In this document: in pieces, positions 55,947-64,000 of the stretch
How the letters are laid out: each line of letters opens with the position of its first letter
Position numbering within the stretch: the first letter of the stretch is position 1
Source: Thioflexithrix psekupsensis
GTDB lineage: Bacteria; Pseudomonadota; Gammaproteobacteria; Beggiatoales; Beggiatoaceae
NCBI RefSeq assembly: GCF_002149925.1
Contig: NZ_MSLT01000023.1
Span: 1 to 64,000, forward strand
Length of the DNA: 64,000 bases
Direction of reading: 5' to 3'
Translations under genes and position numbers: made by a program
The notes under the pieces: generated by a model
Database searches by the model: none
Told to the model about the DNA's origin: nothing
What the model saw: the letters and a program-made list of their open reading frames with translations, nothing else

Positions 55947-56108
55947 ATTCAGAGTGCAGGCATTAAACTGTAATGGCTTATTTGCTTATTTTCCTTAATA
56001 GGAATGCAAAGTAACACTTTTTAAAAGCAGAAGTCTCTCCAACCCACAACGGAGTTATCCTGCTTTTTTAAGACCATAATACCCCACATTTCACCTTATC
56101 AGGAAAAA

Positions 56109-57899
56109 ATGCCTATGCATTCTTTACTGGAACGCCAATTGCGCCGTGCAGGCTTTAGTGACGATAAACTTCCCAGCGACCTTGTCGCATGGCAGGCGTT
56201 TCTTTCAAGAATTGAACGCTCTTATTTAAATGCCGATCAAGAACGCTCATCTTCAGACAATCGCATTGAGAACGACACCCGCGACAGCCCAGAAAATAAT
56301 CTATTACCGACCACCCAATGGGAGATTATTTTAAATTCATTAAGTGATGGTTTATGCGCTTTTGACGGGCAGGGCAGAACCTTGTTTGTCAACCTAGCGG
56401 CTAAGAAAATGTTACCGTCTTACAATGACTTAACGGCTGTGGTGAGCCATCTACAATTGCACGAAACCCAAAATCCAGATGTATTGCTTTCGGCCAAACA
56501 TCTGTCCCAACGTTTGCAACAAGGACAAGCCTTTCACGACAACCGTGCTTGCTTACAATTGGGTGCGGATTTGCGCTTACCGATGTCTTGTTCTTTTAAT
56601 CCGATTTTAGCAAAAGGGGTTTATCACGGTTCTGTGTTATTATTCTCCGATATAGGCGAATTAAAACGCATTGAAACGCAATTGTTAGACGCAAAAGAAA
56701 AAGCCGAACGCGCCAGCCAAGCCAAATCCCAATTTTTATCCAGCATGAGTCACGAATTGCGTACACCCATGAATGCTATACTGGGTTATGGGGAATTGTT
56801 AAAAGAAGATTTATCTACGCCAACGGAAGAATTTGATATTGATTTTGTTGGAGATATGCAACAATATGTCGCTAATATTCTCAGCGCGGGTTGGCATTTG
56901 CTAGAATTGATCAATAAAGTACTGGATTTAACCCGAATTGAAGCGGGTAAATTAGAAGTTAATATTGAAAAAGTTGAATTGATCGAACTGATTAAAGAAT
57001 GTGAAAGTTTGGTGTCGCCATTAGCCGAAAAACGCGCCATCACCATCCACAATGAAACCATCTCTTCTAAACCAGAATATGCCCTCATTGATCGCGGTCG
57101 ATTAAAACAGGTATTAATTAACCTATTATCCAATGCGGTTAAATATAATCATGAAAAAGGTGAAATTATTATTCGTTTAGAAAGACCGAATCGATCCAGT
57201 GTTCATTTATCGGTGATTGATACGGGAATTGGCTTAACCGCAGAACAAAAAGCTCTTGTTTTTGAACCTTTTACCCGTTTAAGCGGTCTGAATTTGGTCG
57301 AAGGAACAGGGATTGGTTTGACCATTACCAAACGCTTATTAGAAATGATGGAAGCGCGCATTGATGTGGAGAGTGTTCCCGGAGAAGGCAGCCGATTTTG
57401 GGTGGAACTGCCCACGGGCGAAATGGATGAATCAGATCAGCCCATTTTGTCTGACGAAATGCGCAAATATATCTTACTATATGTAGAAGATAGTCGTACA
57501 AATGTCAGCTTAGTGGCGCAAATTTTAAAAGCACGTCCGGATATTGCACTGATGTCGGCACAAACGGGCGAAATGGGACTAGAACTTGCGCAGATGCACT
57601 GCCCTGATGTCATCTTGTTAGACATCAATTTACCGGGCATGGACGGTTTTGAAGTGTTAGAACAACTGCGCACCCACGAAAAAACCAAGCCAATTCCAGT
57701 CTTGGCATTGAGTGCGGTGGATACTGCGCAAAATTTACAACGCGGAAAAGAAGTTGGGTTTTTAAGCTATATTGTCAAGCCGCTGGATATTAAGAAATTC
57801 TTACAAGCAATTGATAATGCCATCACCCAATCTCCCAAATATCTGCAAATGGGTCAAACCACTTCTTTAGCGCATCACTCAAAAAAAAATGACTCTTAA
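56109..57899 (+). CDS. Cytoplasmic hybrid histidine kinase (PAS-HisKA-HATPase-REC)
   Basis: 596 residues, no transmembrane segment. PAS-like domain (about 70-185; 'LNSLSDGLCAFDGQGRTLFV'), a short coiled coil, HisKA with H215 in 'SMSHELRTPMNAI', and HATPase with N-box 'LINLLSNAVKYN', 'DTGIGL' and 'GTGIGLTI'. A receiver follows with D505 in 'LLDINLPGMDG'. It senses an internal signal. The gene encoding an unknown 342-residue protein follows 57 bases later and may be its output. Confidence 0.93.
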   Translation: MPMHSLLERQLRRAGFSDDKLPSDLVAWQAFLSRIERSYLNADQERSSSDNRIENDTRDSPENNLLPTTQWEIILNSLSDGLCAFDGQGRTLFVNLAAKKMLPSYNDLTAVVSHLQLHETQNPDVLLSAKHLSQRLQQGQAFHDNRACLQLGADLRLPMSCSFNPILAKGVYHGSVLLFSDIGELKRIETQLLDAKEKAERASQAKSQFLSSMSHELRTPMNAILGYGELLKEDLSTPTEEFDIDFVGDMQQYVANILSAGWHLLELINKVLDLTRIEAGKLEVNIEKVELIELIKECESLVSPLAEKRAITIHNETISSKPEYALIDRGRLKQVLINLLSNAVKYNHEKGEIIIRLERPNRSSVHLSVIDTGIGLTAEQKALVFEPFTRLSGLNLVEGTGIGLTITKRLLEMMEARIDVESVPGEGSRFWVELPTGEMDESDQPILSDEMRKYILLYVEDSRTNVSLVAQILKARPDIALMSAQTGEMGLELAQMHCPDVILLDINLPGMDGFEVLEQLRTHEKTKPIPVLALSAVDTAQNLQRGKEVGFLSYIVKPLDIKKFLQAIDNAITQSPKYLQMGQTTSLAHHSKKNDS

Positions 57900-57956
57900 T
57901 TATTCGTAATGACTCGCTTGAACAAAGTGAGGCTACTGTCAGGAATGTAAGCTAAA

Positions 57957-58985
57957 ATGTCCGCGCAAATGTTCACGATTGCTCATGTCGAATTAACTCC
58001 GACAGATTTATCTGTCCTCAAAGTGGCTGTAGGTCTTGTCAACGGACGCAGTGACGTAAAAGCGCAGGTATTAGAACCTGCTGCCCCTGCTTTTGCTTCG
58101 GCGAATGTTTTTCTTGTCGATATGGATTTTGAAGCGGGACGGGCATTTTATCAACAATTTCAATATGGGCGACAACGGGTCATGTTATTATTATCCACTG
58201 AAACGGTTAATGATCAACGCAATCCCACGTTAAAAAAAACCATTCGTGTACAAACATTAAAAGATGTTTTAGTGGATTTGTACGAAGAAATGTTTGTGAA
58301 GAATCAAGTGGGTGCATTCAAGAAATCAGATGCCAATGATTCGGCCTCCGTTCCTACCAATCCGCCTCCAGTACGCAAAACCTCGGAGATGTTATTTTTT
58401 CTGTTGTGGGAATTGAAACAAAAGCGGCAAGTGGCACAGATTTTCTGTCCACCGCATTCGCCTTTGTTCGTCAACGCCCAACAGGAAATTATTGCTTCTT
58501 CGGCTTCTCGTGACACCTTGCGTAAAATGACTCACGGCGAATCAGGAGCTGTTCGCAGTACGGCGATTTCTGATTCTGATTTTAATGTATTGGCGCGAGG
58601 ACAATTGATTATTCCCTTATCGCAGGTGTTGTGGAGTGCTGCTTTATATGGCTCGGCAGGGATTTTGTTGCCGGGACATCAGTTAGACACGCCCGTGCAA
58701 ATGACGGCGTGGCCGAATTTGTCGCGTTTAGAATTCAATGCCGAACACATGTGCTTGGCTTCACTCATGACCAGTCAAGCCTTAACGCTGCGCCAAGTAC
58801 AAGCCAAATCAGGTTTTAGTTTAGAAACCGTGATTGGTTTTTACAATGCTTGTGCGGCCAGCGGACTTATTGCCGTAAAACCCACCCATTTACCCGTTCC
58901 CGCCTTACAAGTTAAAGCCCCTATCAAACAAAATTTACTCAGTAAGATTGCGCAACGCTTAAAGTTAAGCGTGCCATCGAATTAA
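57957..58985 (+). CDS. Unknown protein, possible signalling partner of the hybrid kinase
   Basis: 342 residues, no family recognised. The N-terminal 120 residues look like a degenerate receiver or Rossmann-like domain ('VFLVDMDFEAGRAFYQQF', 'RQRVMLLLSTET') lacking the phosphoacceptor set. A spacer is followed by a middle alpha/beta region (about 145-260) and a C-terminal winged-helix-like part ('LASLMTSQALTLRQVQAKSG', 'LETVIGFYNACAASGLI'). Position after the hybrid kinase suggests co-regulation. Function unknown. Confidence 0.65.
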   Translation: MSAQMFTIAHVELTPTDLSVLKVAVGLVNGRSDVKAQVLEPAAPAFASANVFLVDMDFEAGRAFYQQFQYGRQRVMLLLSTETVNDQRNPTLKKTIRVQTLKDVLVDLYEEMFVKNQVGAFKKSDANDSASVPTNPPPVRKTSEMLFFLLWELKQKRQVAQIFCPPHSPLFVNAQQEIIASSASRDTLRKMTHGESGAVRSTAISDSDFNVLARGQLIIPLSQVLWSAALYGSAGILLPGHQLDTPVQMTAWPNLSRLEFNAEHMCLASLMTSQALTLRQVQAKSGFSLETVIGFYNACAASGLIAVKPTHLPVPALQVKAPIKQNLLSKIAQRLKLSVPSN

Positions 58986-59138
58986 AGAAATATTTACATC
59001 AGATTTCTTTGTGCTAAACTTAGCGACATGCGACGTGAATGCGAAAATTATTATCTGTCTTTTCGTCTGTAAGAGGGAAAGTGATTTTCGTCATAACGCA
59101 GTACATTGTTCTAACGTTTACATTTAGGAAATCGAGTC

Positions 59139-61244
59139 ATGACACGATCTAGCCTTATTTTGGCGGCTTTATTGCTGACCACGCCTGTGGTGTGGGCGCA
59201 ATCGGAGTTGCCTCCTCCCTGTCCACCTGACGATCCTCGTTGTCAGCCAGGTGAACTTCCACCGCCTCCACCTCCTGAAGACGGTGAAAAATTACCGCCT
59301 CCACCTCCTGAAGATGGCGGGGAATTACCGCCTCCACCTCCTGAAGACGGTGAGGAATTACCTCCTCCACCCCCTGAAGACGGCGGGGAATTGCCTCCTC
59401 CACCCCCTGAAGATGGCGGGGAATTGCCTCCTCCACCCCCTGAAGATGGTGAAAAATTACCGCCTCCACCCCCTGAAGACGGTGAAAAATTACCGCCTCC
59501 ACCCCCTGAAGACGGCGGAGAATTGCCTCCTCCTCCACCTGAAGATGGTGAAAAATTACCGCCTCCACCCCCTGAAGACGGTGAAAAATTACCGCCTCCA
59601 CCCCCTGAAGATGGTGAAAAATTACCGCCTCCACCCCCTGAAGACGGTGAAAAATTACCGCCTCCACCCCCTGAAGATGGTGAAAAATTACCGCCTCCAC
59701 CCCCTGAAGATGGTGGGGAATTGCCTCCTGTACCCATAAATGGCGAATTAGAATGTCCACCTGAACTCGGCGACTGCATGGGCTTGGATGGTTTACCTGA
59801 ATTGGATGAGGAACTTTCGGAGCTGTTAGACGAATATTGGGAAGAGGGTGATTGGGAATGGATGGAGTCCAACTGGTTTGATGAAAACTTCAACTTCGAT
59901 ACAATCGATGAATCACAAATTGCTCAATTGGGTTGCGATTTAATTCAAGAATTGCGGCCTGAACAATTCGAGTTATTTACGTCCGCTGTTTTCGATGCGT
60001 TTCAGGAAGAACAAATCAGTTGTATGCCCGCTGAAGTCTTTACGGAGTTGGAAGATGATCGCGTTTCAATGATGGCTGCGCCGATGTTTGGGCAAATGAA
60101 GGCCGATCAGTTAAAACATATTCCACCCACTGCCATTCAGAAAATGCAGGCTGATCAGTTAAAACAAATCCCCATGGATGAGTTTTGTGACATGGAGTTG
60201 GAAGATGCCTTAGAATTCCTGCTCAATGCCAATGATGATGTGGGAGAAGATGTGTTAGCGGAATTTGTGGCACGTTGTGAGGGGTTGGCTATGGATGGAC
60301 AAGGGCAGTTGCAAATTCCTCCCGAAACCCGCATTCCCGCACGACAACTGGACGGACAAAAAGACTTGCGCGCTCAAAATGTCATCATGGAAGACCCTAT
60401 TGACATGACCAGCGGCTTAATGCTGGGTGGCAAAGCCGGGCAAGAAGATAGCCTGTTGGCAAGTGTGCAACAACTGATTGATGAATATGGCATTTCTGTC
60501 ACACAAAATCAGTATGGCGTATTAGAACTGGAGTTGGAAGGACGTTTGTTCACCGTGCGTCCTGATCCAAACTCATTACGCAAAGCTCCCACCGGCGCAA
60601 AGCCGGGAGTCGAAGCAACAGAAGACGGTTCTTTTATTCTGACAACAGAAGATTTAGTAGAGATTCGTTTGGTGTCTTCTCTGCGCAATCCAATGCTGGT
60701 GAAGCAAGCCTTTGCAGCCAGTCAGAAGGCTGAAGACGTTGAAGTTCGAGTGTCAGCGACGGGACAAGGTTTATTACGTGACTTGTCTAGCCGCAGTACA
60801 CGGGCAGGGCGTTCTTTGGTTATTGATTGGAGTCCGGAGGTTTTTCCTTCACCGGGACGTTCGGGGCGTGATGTGCGTTCTGATGACAACTTATTGCAAA
60901 AGACCTTATTCAACTATGCTGATGGGACTTCGCAATGGGTCAATGCCAGTGTTTTACAACCTGATACGTTGATCAAGTTGTTGCTTGAACTGCCTGGGGT
61001 GAAAACGGCAACGCGACAAAGCAACGGCACTTTCAAAGTGTTGTTTACAGACCTTCAACGGCAAGAGTATGACGTGACGTTATACCCGCAATTGGATGTC
61101 CATGTGTTGGAACTGCGCCCCAATCAGAAACTAGAACCGAAACTTAAACCCGGTTTGCGCGGCGAAATCGTTTATCAAGTCCAACTGGATCAATTAGCCA
61201 TTAGCTCCCGTTTGGTGATATACGCTACATTGATGACCCCGTAG
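59139..61244 (+). CDS. Secreted proline-rich repeat protein of unknown function
   Basis: 701 residues. Signal peptide (1-20, ending 'VWAQ'), a Cys pair ('PPCPPDDPRCQPG') and 14 copies of an 11-residue LPPPPPEDGEK-type unit (about 36-195). Then an acidic stretch, a helical region of short loops ('FGQMKADQLKHIPPTAIQKM', 'QADQLKQIPMDEF') and a C-terminal beta-rich part (about 440-700) with conserved-looking 'TLYPQLDVHVLELRP'. It is likely an envelope or surface protein whose repeat acts as a stiff spacer. The family is not recognised. Own terminator. Confidence 0.8.
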   Translation: MTRSSLILAALLLTTPVVWAQSELPPPCPPDDPRCQPGELPPPPPPEDGEKLPPPPPEDGGELPPPPPEDGEELPPPPPEDGGELPPPPPEDGGELPPPPPEDGEKLPPPPPEDGEKLPPPPPEDGGELPPPPPEDGEKLPPPPPEDGEKLPPPPPEDGEKLPPPPPEDGEKLPPPPPEDGEKLPPPPPEDGGELPPVPINGELECPPELGDCMGLDGLPELDEELSELLDEYWEEGDWEWMESNWFDENFNFDTIDESQIAQLGCDLIQELRPEQFELFTSAVFDAFQEEQISCMPAEVFTELEDDRVSMMAAPMFGQMKADQLKHIPPTAIQKMQADQLKQIPMDEFCDMELEDALEFLLNANDDVGEDVLAEFVARCEGLAMDGQGQLQIPPETRIPARQLDGQKDLRAQNVIMEDPIDMTSGLMLGGKAGQEDSLLASVQQLIDEYGISVTQNQYGVLELELEGRLFTVRPDPNSLRKAPTGAKPGVEATEDGSFILTTEDLVEIRLVSSLRNPMLVKQAFAASQKAEDVEVRVSATGQGLLRDLSSRSTRAGRSLVIDWSPEVFPSPGRSGRDVRSDDNLLQKTLFNYADGTSQWVNASVLQPDTLIKLLLELPGVKTATRQSNGTFKVLFTDLQRQEYDVTLYPQLDVHVLELRPNQKLEPKLKPGLRGEIVYQVQLDQLAISSRLVIYATLMTP
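59248..59727 (+). repeat. 33-bp in-frame tandem repeat, 14 units
   Basis: Each unit codes LPPPPPEDG followed by EK, GE or EE. Alternation of GE and EK codons and of gaagac/gaagat shows units were copied in blocks. Opposite-strand frames through this region are open only because the unit length is a multiple of three. Confidence 0.97.
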
Positions 61245-61279
61245 TAAGCTATTTCTGCGTCCTGCGCAGAACCATACAA

Positions 61280-61318
61280 AGAGATAACGTGGCTTTGGCT
61301 GCGTTGTCTCTTTTTTTC
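61280..61318 (+). terminator. Rho-independent terminator
   Basis: agagataacg (61280-61289) pairs with cgttgtctct (61302-61311, one G-U pair), followed by seven T. It lies 36 bases after the proline-rich protein gene. Confidence 0.85.
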
Positions 61319-61402
61319 TGATGAAATCTAAAAAAATGTTAAACTTACTGCGATGATGTGAAAATCACCTTTTTAATCATAATAACCATGGAGTTATTCT
61401 TA

Positions 61403-61669
61403 ATGACCACCGTACTGATGTACAGTACCCGTATTTGTCCTTATTGCACCCGTGCGGAGTTTTTTTTACACAAAAAAGGAGTTCGTGTGGAAAAAATTCT
61501 CGTTGACCAAAATCCCGAACAATTACGCCTCATGATAAAACGCAGCGGTCGCCGCACTGTCCCACAAATTTTTATCGGAGAACGTCACATTGGTGGCTAC
61601 GATGACTTGGTGGAATTGGATTTAGAAGGCGAGTTAGACCCGCTTTTACAAAACCTTCCCAAGGAATAA
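61403..61669 (+). CDS. grxC: Glutaredoxin 3
   Basis: 88 residues from the ATG at 61403 (ggag upstream); the frame runs further upstream without family support. Active-site 'RICPYCTRAEFFL' with C13-P-Y-C16, 'RTVPQIFIGERHIGGYDDL' with the cis-proline and GG motif. It reduces disulfides with glutathione. Stands alone. Confidence 0.95.
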   Translation: MTTVLMYSTRICPYCTRAEFFLHKKGVRVEKILVDQNPEQLRLMIKRSGRRTVPQIFIGERHIGGYDDLVELDLEGELDPLLQNLPKE

Positions 61670-61900
61670 TCACAACAATCGATCACCTGTCGCATTTTTT
61701 TGATACCATTGTGGTGTTTAAACCTATCGTTGCGCAAAATACCCGCTTAAAAACTAGACGCAATCAAAACTTGTTGTTAGAATTCCACACGTTGTATTAT
61801 ACAAAAATCGCGCTCATCTCGCAGGTTAGCGCATTGATGAACCAACAAGGGTAAAAAAATAACGTTTTTTGTCGTTTAAAGTACCCAAGTTGTGGTTAAT

Positions 61901-61929
61901 TTGCTACACTGTAGCGATTGCGGTATAGT
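61901..61929 (+). promoter_or_regulatory. Promoter of the OmpA-family gene
   Basis: TTGCTA (61901-61906) and TATAGT (61924-61929) with a 17-bp spacer. The start codon is at 62073, so the leader is about 135 bases, as often seen for outer-membrane protein mRNAs with small-RNA control. The 400-bp gap after grxC holds nothing else clear. Confidence 0.65.
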
Positions 61930-62072
61930 ATGTCTCCGACGTACAGCGGTGTGGCTTGCTGACGATTTGGTTGATGGATTAAAATCCAGTGGTATTTCGG
62001 CGGTCTCGTTAAATTTTTTAAAGGCTTTTTTCATCAATTTTGTCATTGACTCATAGCATAAGGAAACTCTCC

Positions 62073-62942
62073 ATGTTTGAACAATCTGGTCGTAATATAC
62101 TCCTTGGTGTCTTAGGTGGTGTGTTACTTTCTTCCGTTTCACTGGCGGCGGTCGCCCAAGACGAAAGAAAAACCTATCACTTATTAGATTCTAAAGGTGA
62201 GCCGGTATTAGACGGTAAAAAAGAGTGTGTGGATACCCCAACACCTAATACACCCGCTAAACTTTTTGAAAAATGCGGTGATATTTTAGACAGCGACGGG
62301 GACGGCGTACCCGACGATAGAGACAAATGTCCCGGTACACCCAAAGGGGTTAAAGTCGATGCAGACGGCTGTCCGATTGATACCGACGGGGACGGCGTGC
62401 CAGATTACCGTGATAAATGCCCCAATAACAGCCCATTAGAAATTTCTAAAGGGGTAGATGCAGATGGTTGTCCGTTGGACAGCGACGGTGACGGCGTGCC
62501 AGATTACCGCGATAAATGCCCCGGTACTCCTAAGGGCGTGAAAGTTGACGCGGATGGCTGCGGTGTGGTTGATCGCGTGGTACAAGAAATTCTGGGCAGT
62601 GACATTACTTTCGGTTTCAATCGTGCTGACTTGACCCCGCAAGGTAACGCCACCTTAGATCGCATTGCCTCTGAGATTTTAGGGCAGATCGATTTTGTTA
62701 AAGACGTTAAGGTCGTCGGTCATACTGACAGCGTTGGTTCTGACAAGTACAACCAAACCCTGTCAGAGCGTCGTGCAGCCTCTGTTGCTAACTACTTGAT
62801 TAGCAAAGGCGTACCCGCCGACAAGATTCTCCGTGAAGGCCGAGGCGAACGCGAGCCAATCGCCACCAATGCGACAGCGGCTGGTCGTGCGCAAAACCGT
62901 CGTGTTGAAATTAACATCAGCATGTACGGCGCGGCCAATTAA
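62073..62942 (+). CDS. OmpA-family protein with thrombospondin type 3 repeats
   Basis: 289 residues from ATG at 62073 (aagga upstream). A signal peptide (1-29) is followed by four calcium-binding TSP3 repeats (about 75-165; 'DSDGDGVPDDRDKCPGTPKG' type). The OmpA peptidoglycan-binding domain (about 185-285) contains 'FGFNRADLTPQGNATLDRIA', 'VVGHTDSVGSDKYNQTLSER' and 'GRAQNRRVEI'. It anchors the outer membrane to the wall. No beta-barrel is present, so it is a periplasmic/OM-associated form. Own promoter and terminator. Confidence 0.93.
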   Translation: MFEQSGRNILLGVLGGVLLSSVSLAAVAQDERKTYHLLDSKGEPVLDGKKECVDTPTPNTPAKLFEKCGDILDSDGDGVPDDRDKCPGTPKGVKVDADGCPIDTDGDGVPDYRDKCPNNSPLEISKGVDADGCPLDSDGDGVPDYRDKCPGTPKGVKVDADGCGVVDRVVQEILGSDITFGFNRADLTPQGNATLDRIASEILGQIDFVKDVKVVGHTDSVGSDKYNQTLSERRAASVANYLISKGVPADKILREGRGEREPIATNATAAGRAQNRRVEINISMYGAAN

Positions 62943-62971
62943 TCTAACCAGTTAAAAACCACTGGCTTTTA

Positions 62972-63010
62972 GCGGTGTGTTAGTGCGTACTAACACACCG
63001 CATTTTTTTT
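62972..63010 (+). terminator. Strong Rho-independent terminator after the OmpA-family gene
   Basis: gcggtgtgttagt (62972-62984) and its exact complement (62989-63001), 4-base loop, then eight T. It lies 30 bases after the stop codon. Confidence 0.95.
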
Positions 63011-63040
63011 GGGCGTTTTTAATTTTTTAGGAAAAAGACC

Positions 63041-63874
63041 ATGGCCGCTTGGCGCGCACAATTAAATTTGCTCTTCGCACAACAACACTCCCGTACCGTT
63101 TTACGCCATCGACAGCACTGTGGCCCTTTGCAAATACAGCGGCCTTTTTATCCTGAAGCGGATGGGACGGTGCATTTATATTTATTACATCCACCGGGGG
63201 GAGTGGCGGGTGGCGACGAATTACATATTAATCTGATTTTACAAGAAAACAGCCGTGTGCTGCTAACCACCCCCGCCGCCACCAAATTGTATCGCCATCC
63301 CCACCTGTCCTCACAACAACGTTTACAAGCCAATCTCAGTGACCACGCCATCTTAGAATGGTTGCCGCAAGAAACCATTGCCTTTAACCATTGTCGCACG
63401 CTCAATCAATTACAATTTAACTTGGGAAAAAATAGTGTATTAATTGCTTGGGATAATTTATGTTTAGCGCGTCCTGCGATTAACGAGCGTTTTACCGAAG
63501 GTCGCATTGAACAACGTCTTTGTGTCAATCACTTGGGACAACCGTTGTGGTTGGAACGCGGTTATTTACAGGGACAAAACCAAGATGCCGTCTTGCAATC
63601 TCATTGGGGCTGGCAAGGACAACCGGTACTGAGCAGTTTTTTTTGCGGAATCGTAGAACAATCACTGCTGCCCGCCGCACGAGAACAGATCGCCACCTTA
63701 CCGAAACACGACCAAGAACAAATCGCAGTGACTTGGTTTGATGGTTTATTGGTTGCCCGTTACTTGGGGGCAGACCCACGACGAGCGCAAACCTATTGGC
63801 TGCGGATTTGGTCATTGGTTCGTGAGCGTTTATGGGGAAAAACAGCCTGTTTGCCGCGTATTTGGGCGACTTAA
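63041..63874 (+). CDS. ureD: Urease accessory protein UreD
   Basis: 277 residues, full length. 'LQIQRPFYPEADGTVHLYLL' and 'HPPGGVAGGDELHINLILQ' are typical of UreD/UreH, as are 'TTPAATKLYR' and 'QETIAFNHC'. UreD scaffolds UreF and UreG for nickel insertion into urease. It usually precedes ureABC; the next start at 63920 does not look like ureA, so the cluster order is unusual or continues beyond the window. Confidence 0.94.
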   Translation: MAAWRAQLNLLFAQQHSRTVLRHRQHCGPLQIQRPFYPEADGTVHLYLLHPPGGVAGGDELHINLILQENSRVLLTTPAATKLYRHPHLSSQQRLQANLSDHAILEWLPQETIAFNHCRTLNQLQFNLGKNSVLIAWDNLCLARPAINERFTEGRIEQRLCVNHLGQPLWLERGYLQGQNQDAVLQSHWGWQGQPVLSSFFCGIVEQSLLPAAREQIATLPKHDQEQIAVTWFDGLLVARYLGADPRRAQTYWLRIWSLVRERLWGKTACLPRIWAT

Positions 63875-63884
63875 TGTGTTATAC

Positions 63885-63898
63885 TTCGTTTAAACGAA
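63885..63898. promoter_or_regulatory. Perfect 14-bp palindrome between ureD and the next gene
   Basis: ttcgtttaaacgaa reads the same on both strands. It starts 10 bases past the ureD stop and ends 22 bases before the next ATG. It may be a repressor site for the downstream gene. Confidence 0.35.
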
Positions 63899-63919
63899 AT
63901 AAAAACCCTTAGGGAGAGA

Positions 63920-64000
63920 ATGATGGTAACTCGTATTGAGCGAGGAAAATCGTTAAAGAATCACAGCGGATATTTTCCCTATTTTTTTGTAGATATGATC
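63920..64000 (+). CDS. Start of an unidentified gene, cut by the window edge
   Basis: ATG at 63920 with a good ribosome site (agggagag) and 27 codons open to the edge ('MMVTRIERGKSLKNH...'). It does not resemble urease subunit starts. Too short to identify. Confidence 0.5.
   Translation, partial: MMVTRIERGKSLKNHSGYFPYFFVDMI

Noticed and set aside
59155-59893. Two minus-strand frames and a shifted plus frame over the proline-rich array
   Set aside because: Glycine/serine or His/Leu shadow translations of the 33-bp repeat.
61876-62142. 88-codon minus-strand frame before the OmpA-family gene
   Set aside because: It covers the promoter, leader and signal-peptide region of that gene and has no recognisable features.

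Overview
The window reads as the chromosome of a gammaproteobacterium that oxidises sulfur. The evidence is a Tat-exported SoxB thiosulfohydrolase, a class III PhaC/PhaE storage-polymer synthase, a zapA-6S RNA pair, MlaA, FimV-like and TIGR02449 proteins, and the tRNA-tuf-secE-nusG-rplKA block. An MglA-like GTPase and A/T-rich mobile repeats would suit a filamentous gliding Thiotrichales/Beggiatoaceae-type organism. That placement is inference; no taxonomic search was possible.

Layout. 1-3965: 3' part of an rRNA operon (16S, tRNA-Ile, tRNA-Ala, 23S, 5S, terminator). 4.1-7.4 kb: accessory stretch with a frameshifted secreted M23 peptidase, an HTH regulator with its own promoter and a candidate operator, repeat debris and a lone HigA-type antitoxin. 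7.6-16.1 kb: coaX-SPOR protein, then a receiver / metallo-beta-lactamase-fold / GspF run, a histidine kinase, a DegP/Q protease, an RsbW-like ATPase and an IS1 relic. 16.3-25.3 kb, minus strand: Ca2+-type P-ATPase, tRNA-Arg, soxB, and the translation operon (tRNA-Tyr, -Gly, -Thr, tuf, tRNA-Trp, secE, nusG, rplK, rplA) driven by a near-consensus stable-RNA promoter and closed by a terminator after rplA. 25.4-33.4 kb, minus: N-degron transferases bpt and aat, rsmA, a 1220-residue GTPase with 22 acidic repeats, rsmH and panC. 33.4-40.2 kb, minus: PilZ / Slr1658-type ATPase / small protein / cupin, phaC-phaE, a hemerythrin and leuC.

40.3-45.9 kb: a BcgI-like restriction-modification locus whose specificity gene is split by a small element with TA duplications, plus a TPR protein. 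46.2-64 kb: mlaA, TIGR02449-zapA-6S RNA, a FimV-like repeat protein, a Rieske / TrpD2 / rhodanese operon, a 3'-5' exonuclease, pdxB with a second copy of the small element at its stop codon, ruvB, gspB, a hybrid histidine kinase with an unknown partner, a proline-rich secreted repeat protein, grxC, an OmpA-family protein with its promoter and terminator, and ureD at the right edge.

The most notable points are: (i) the precise TA-flanked insertion in the specificity subunit, whose removal restores the frame; (ii) three unrelated genes carrying long in-frame tandem repeats of acidic or proline-rich peptide; (iii) the PilZ plus Slr1658/SiaB-like ATPase group; and (iv) translationally coupled receiver / hydrolase / GspF genes. 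I did not find a clear-cut entirely new defence or mobile system. The best candidates for undescribed biology are the repeat-bearing GTPase and the small signalling clusters.
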